Assembly: GCA_963630555.1 (NCBI GenBank)
Contig: CAVGND010000008.1
Location: forward strand, 1-64,000
Source of the DNA: CAVALG01 sp963630555
GTDB taxonomy: Bacteria > Bacillota > Clostridia > Oscillospirales > Acutalibacteraceae
Reading direction: 5' to 3'
DNA: 64,000 nt
This document shows, one piece after another, positions 61,994 through 64,000 of the stretch (the first letter of the stretch is position 1; the number at the start of each line of letters is the position of its first letter). The notes below the pieces were generated by a model. It saw nothing but the letters and a program-made list of their open reading frames with translations. It did not search any database and had not been told where the DNA came from. A program made the position numbers and the translations under genes.

Positions 61994-62031
61994 AGCAGAG
62001 GGTCAAAAAGTATACTTTTTGGCATATCAAA
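61994..62031. promoter_or_regulatory. palindromic repeat, copy 1
   Basis: AGCAGAG followed by an 18-bp perfect palindrome CAAAAAGTATACTTTTTG (62004-62021). Near-identical to the copy at 62151-62188. It lies just after the BMC operon and may also act as a weak terminator hairpin. Confidence 0.7.
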
Positions 62032-62109
62032 AAATTACCAATCGGGAGCTGTAAAAATTTTATTATTTATTCTTTTTATACAAATTTTATTTTAAAATTA
62101 AAAAAAGTA

Positions 62110-62138
62110 TTGACAGTTATTTTATAATATGATAGTAT
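62110..62138 (+). promoter_or_regulatory. promoter of the secreted repeat protein gene
   Basis: TTGACA (62110-62115) and TAGTAT (62133-62138), 17-bp spacer, between the two palindromes. Confidence 0.85.
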
Positions 62139-62150
62139 ATACTTAAAATA

Positions 62151-62188
62151 AGCAGAGTGCCAAAAAGTATACTTTTTGACACACTAAA
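62151..62188. promoter_or_regulatory. palindromic repeat, copy 2 (in the leader)
   Basis: The same 18-bp palindrome at 62161-62178, about 20 bp downstream of the expected transcription start and before the AGGGGG site. The position suits an operator or an RNA hairpin in the leader. Confidence 0.7.
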
Positions 62189-62208
62189 ATAAACAGGGGG
62201 TTGTTTAA

Positions 62209-64000
62209 ATGATAACTAAAACCTTTAGGCGTACATTAAGTATAATAATCTGCGCCGCAATGTTGGTCTCGGTCTTTGCCGTTTCGTTTACAGCTTCGGC
62301 AGCGGTTACGACAGACAATGACGCGGGAACAATTACTTACGATTGGGACTTCACAAATGCAGACACTGCGGAAGCCGATCTTGCGGATATGCTCTCCAAA
62401 TCGGAATACGCCAATTCAGGTAAATCTTCTAACTTTACCTATAACAGCGACGGATATTTGAATATAGGCGGCGGCGCATGGTACTACGGTACCGTTTTCA
62501 CCACCCCCGATAATTATAAGCCGTCACAGCTTTCGGTAACCGCACCTAATATCCTGCGCGAAACAGGACAGTTGCAGTATGCTACAGCGGGCGCAGTAAT
62601 CGGTAAAACCACATACGGAACCGGAGACAGCGTAACAACCCAAATACTGCAAGTAAATGTTATGAGTAAGACCTACGGCGCATCATTGCGTATTTGGGAC
62701 GCTGATTGGGGCCTTGGCAGCGGAACAAAAACCGCTCTCGCACTTAATTTCAAAAATGCCGAAACGGGCGAATATGTAGGCAACTCATATGAAAAAGCTT
62801 TGGGTGTTAAAATTGCAAATGCAAATTATGACTACCTTACCTATAAGTATAATGTAACCGTTGATGACGATAACAATGTAATCGTTACCGTAACAGTTAC
62901 ATATACAGACCCCGAAACAGGCACGACATATACAACCGAAGCCGAACCGATAACAATAAATCTTGCAAGTCTGCAATCCGCAAACAGCAGCGTTACAGGA
63001 TTTACACCTGTATTCGGCGTAGCGAGATACTGCGAATTTATGCAGGACAGCAATGCCGCAAAAGTGTATGATGTCAAGGCTGTATATAAACAGACAGGCG
63101 GCAGCACGGAAACCTGCACACATACAAAGACCAAGACAATTGACGCGGTAGACGCAACTTGTACCGCAGACGGCAAAACCGCAGAAATAGTTTGTGCCGA
63201 TTGCGAAGCCTATATCTCGGGCGGCGAAACAATAAAAGCGCTCGGTCATGATTGGGTAAAAGATACGACAAACAGCGGAAACAAAGCCGCAACTTGCGCC
63301 GAAACAGGCTTACAGTACTATAAATGCTCCAGATGTGTCGAAACAAAGTCTGAAGTAATCGCTAAAACCGCACACAGTTGGAGTGACTGGACAATCACCA
63401 AAGAAGCAAGCGAAACCGAAGAAGGAGAAAAGACAAGAACATGCTCGGTTTGCAAAGCGACAGAGACAGAAAAAATCTCAAAAACTTCAACAAGCGAATA
63501 CACATGGACATTTAATAAGGACGCAGACACAGCGGAAAAAGACCTGACTGGTATGTTGAACCATTCAGATTATATAAATGGTGCTACCAATGACAGTTTT
63601 GCATACAATAGTGATGACAAAGTTTTGTATATAAACGGTGAGGGAGATATTCTCGAAAACAGATATTTTAGAGGACTTATTTTTAAAAACATAACCGATA
63701 ATACCGGTGTGTCACTTAAACCAAATAAACTTACCGTTGAGTCACCGATGCTTAGCGAAAGTACATCATTTCAGTCAATTACTAGCAATACCGGAGTCGC
63801 AATCGGTGAAACTTACCGAAGCGAGACAGGCGAGACAAGAAATGTGTTTGTGTCATTTGAACCCCAAATATTTAATGATTGCGAAGCGAATTTAAGAATC
63901 ACTGAATGCCTTGGCACACATGATAATGATGCAGAAGTCACAAATAAAATCATACATCTGCAATTTAAAAAAGAAAACGGACAAACTACATCCGCGCTGC
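62209..64000 (+). CDS. large secreted repeat protein, C-terminus beyond the window
   Basis: Open through the window end, at least 597 residues. AGGGGG precedes ATG 62209. Signal peptide at about 1-29 (MITKTFRRTLSIIICAAMLV, then TASAA). Two related modules start near residues 42 and 431 (TYDWDFTNADTAEADLADML and YTWTFNKDADTAEKDLTGML), about 390 residues apart. Between them lie Cys-pair repeats of a type common in Firmicutes surface proteins (CTHTKTKTIDAVDATC, CADC, CSRC, CSVC). No enzyme domain is visible in the part present. A surface or adhesion role is likely but unproven. Confidence 0.85.
   Translation, partial: MITKTFRRTLSIIICAAMLVSVFAVSFTASAAVTTDNDAGTITYDWDFTNADTAEADLADMLSKSEYANSGKSSNFTYNSDGYLNIGGGAWYYGTVFTTPDNYKPSQLSVTAPNILRETGQLQYATAGAVIGKTTYGTGDSVTTQILQVNVMSKTYGASLRIWDADWGLGSGTKTALALNFKNAETGEYVGNSYEKALGVKIANANYDYLTYKYNVTVDDDNNVIVTVTVTYTDPETGTTYTTEAEPITINLASLQSANSSVTGFTPVFGVARYCEFMQDSNAAKVYDVKAVYKQTGGSTETCTHTKTKTIDAVDATCTADGKTAEIVCADCEAYISGGETIKALGHDWVKDTTNSGNKAATCAETGLQYYKCSRCVETKSEVIAKTAHSWSDWTITKEASETEEGEKTRTCSVCKATETEKISKTSTSEYTWTFNKDADTAEKDLTGMLNHSDYINGATNDSFAYNSDDKVLYINGEGDILENRYFRGLIFKNITDNTGVSLKPNKLTVESPMLSESTSFQSITSNTGVAIGETYRSETGETRNVFVSFEPQIFNDCEANLRITECLGTHDNDAEVTNKIIHLQFKKENGQTTSAL

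Noticed and set aside
62785..63530. Minus-strand frames opposite the secreted protein
   Set aside because: The plus-strand frame is open to the window end with promoter, ribosome site and signal peptide; the minus-strand frames are its shadows.
1..64000. CRISPR array, rRNA operon, prophage or insertion sequence with transposase
   Set aside because: No regularly spaced repeats, rRNA signatures, phage structural genes or transposase were found by reading; only the group II intron end is mobile DNA.

Overview
The window looks like part of the chromosome of an anaerobic, spore-forming member of the Clostridia. This is inferred from an AbrB/SpoVT regulator, SpoVAF-like and SpoVB-like sporulation proteins, GdpP/RNase J/CarD, oxygen-sensitive glycyl radical enzymes, secreted dockerin-type proteins, strong Shine-Dalgarno sites, frequent TTG/GTG starts and many consensus sigma-A promoters (17-bp spacers). 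No tRNA, rRNA or CRISPR array was found.

Layout. 1-60: 3' end of a group II intron cut by the window edge. 73-3267: abrB-like gene, then an autoregulated GntR/ABC-transporter/lipoprotein operon. 3.4-13.3 kb: housekeeping genes (D-lactate dehydrogenase, LOG protein, a NUDIX-DUF523 fusion, CarD, IspE, an ACT/UPF0210 pair, a GGGtGRT/NifU-like pair, UppP, a cysteine-rich unknown). 13.3-23 kb: a minus-strand operon rnjA-gdpP-rplI-dnaB-tilS-hpt-ftsH. 23.6-25.4 kb: a dockerin/LRR secreted protein with a probable frameshift, and PRPP synthetase. 25.7-32.7 kb: pflB-pflA, a YibE/F-like membrane protein, secA. 32.7-40.6 kb: an aromatic amino acid operon (DAHP synthase, tyrA, aroB, aroA, aroC, pheA, aroE-aroK fusion) preceded by a promoter, an unannotated Tyr/Phe-rich leader peptide and a terminator/antiterminator pair, which is a textbook attenuator. 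40.6-47.9 kb: SLOG protein, Trk potassium uptake, SpoVB-like flippase, SpoVAF-like germination protein, DeoR regulator.

48.1-62.0 kb: a complete-looking glycyl-radical bacterial microcompartment (BMC) locus. A class II aldolase (fuculose/rhamnulose-1-phosphate type), a coenzyme-A-dependent aldehyde dehydrogenase, a zinc alcohol dehydrogenase and a PduL phosphotransacylase carry encapsulation-type helices. Six BMC-domain shell proteins and one EutN/CcmL vertex protein form the shell, with a PduS-like electron-transfer protein, a B12-independent diol dehydratase and its radical-SAM activase. The pathway inferred is deoxysugar phosphate -> lactaldehyde -> 1,2-propanediol -> propionaldehyde -> propanol and propionyl phosphate. 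The operon ends with a EutP/PduV GTPase, a ParA-type ATPase and a tiny lysine-rich protein, proposed here as a positioning system for the compartment comparable with the McdAB system of carboxysomes. A zinc-ribbon membrane protein of unknown role sits between the dehydratase and its activase.

62.2 kb to the end: the N-terminal part of a large secreted repeat protein, with a promoter between two copies of an 18-bp perfect palindrome.
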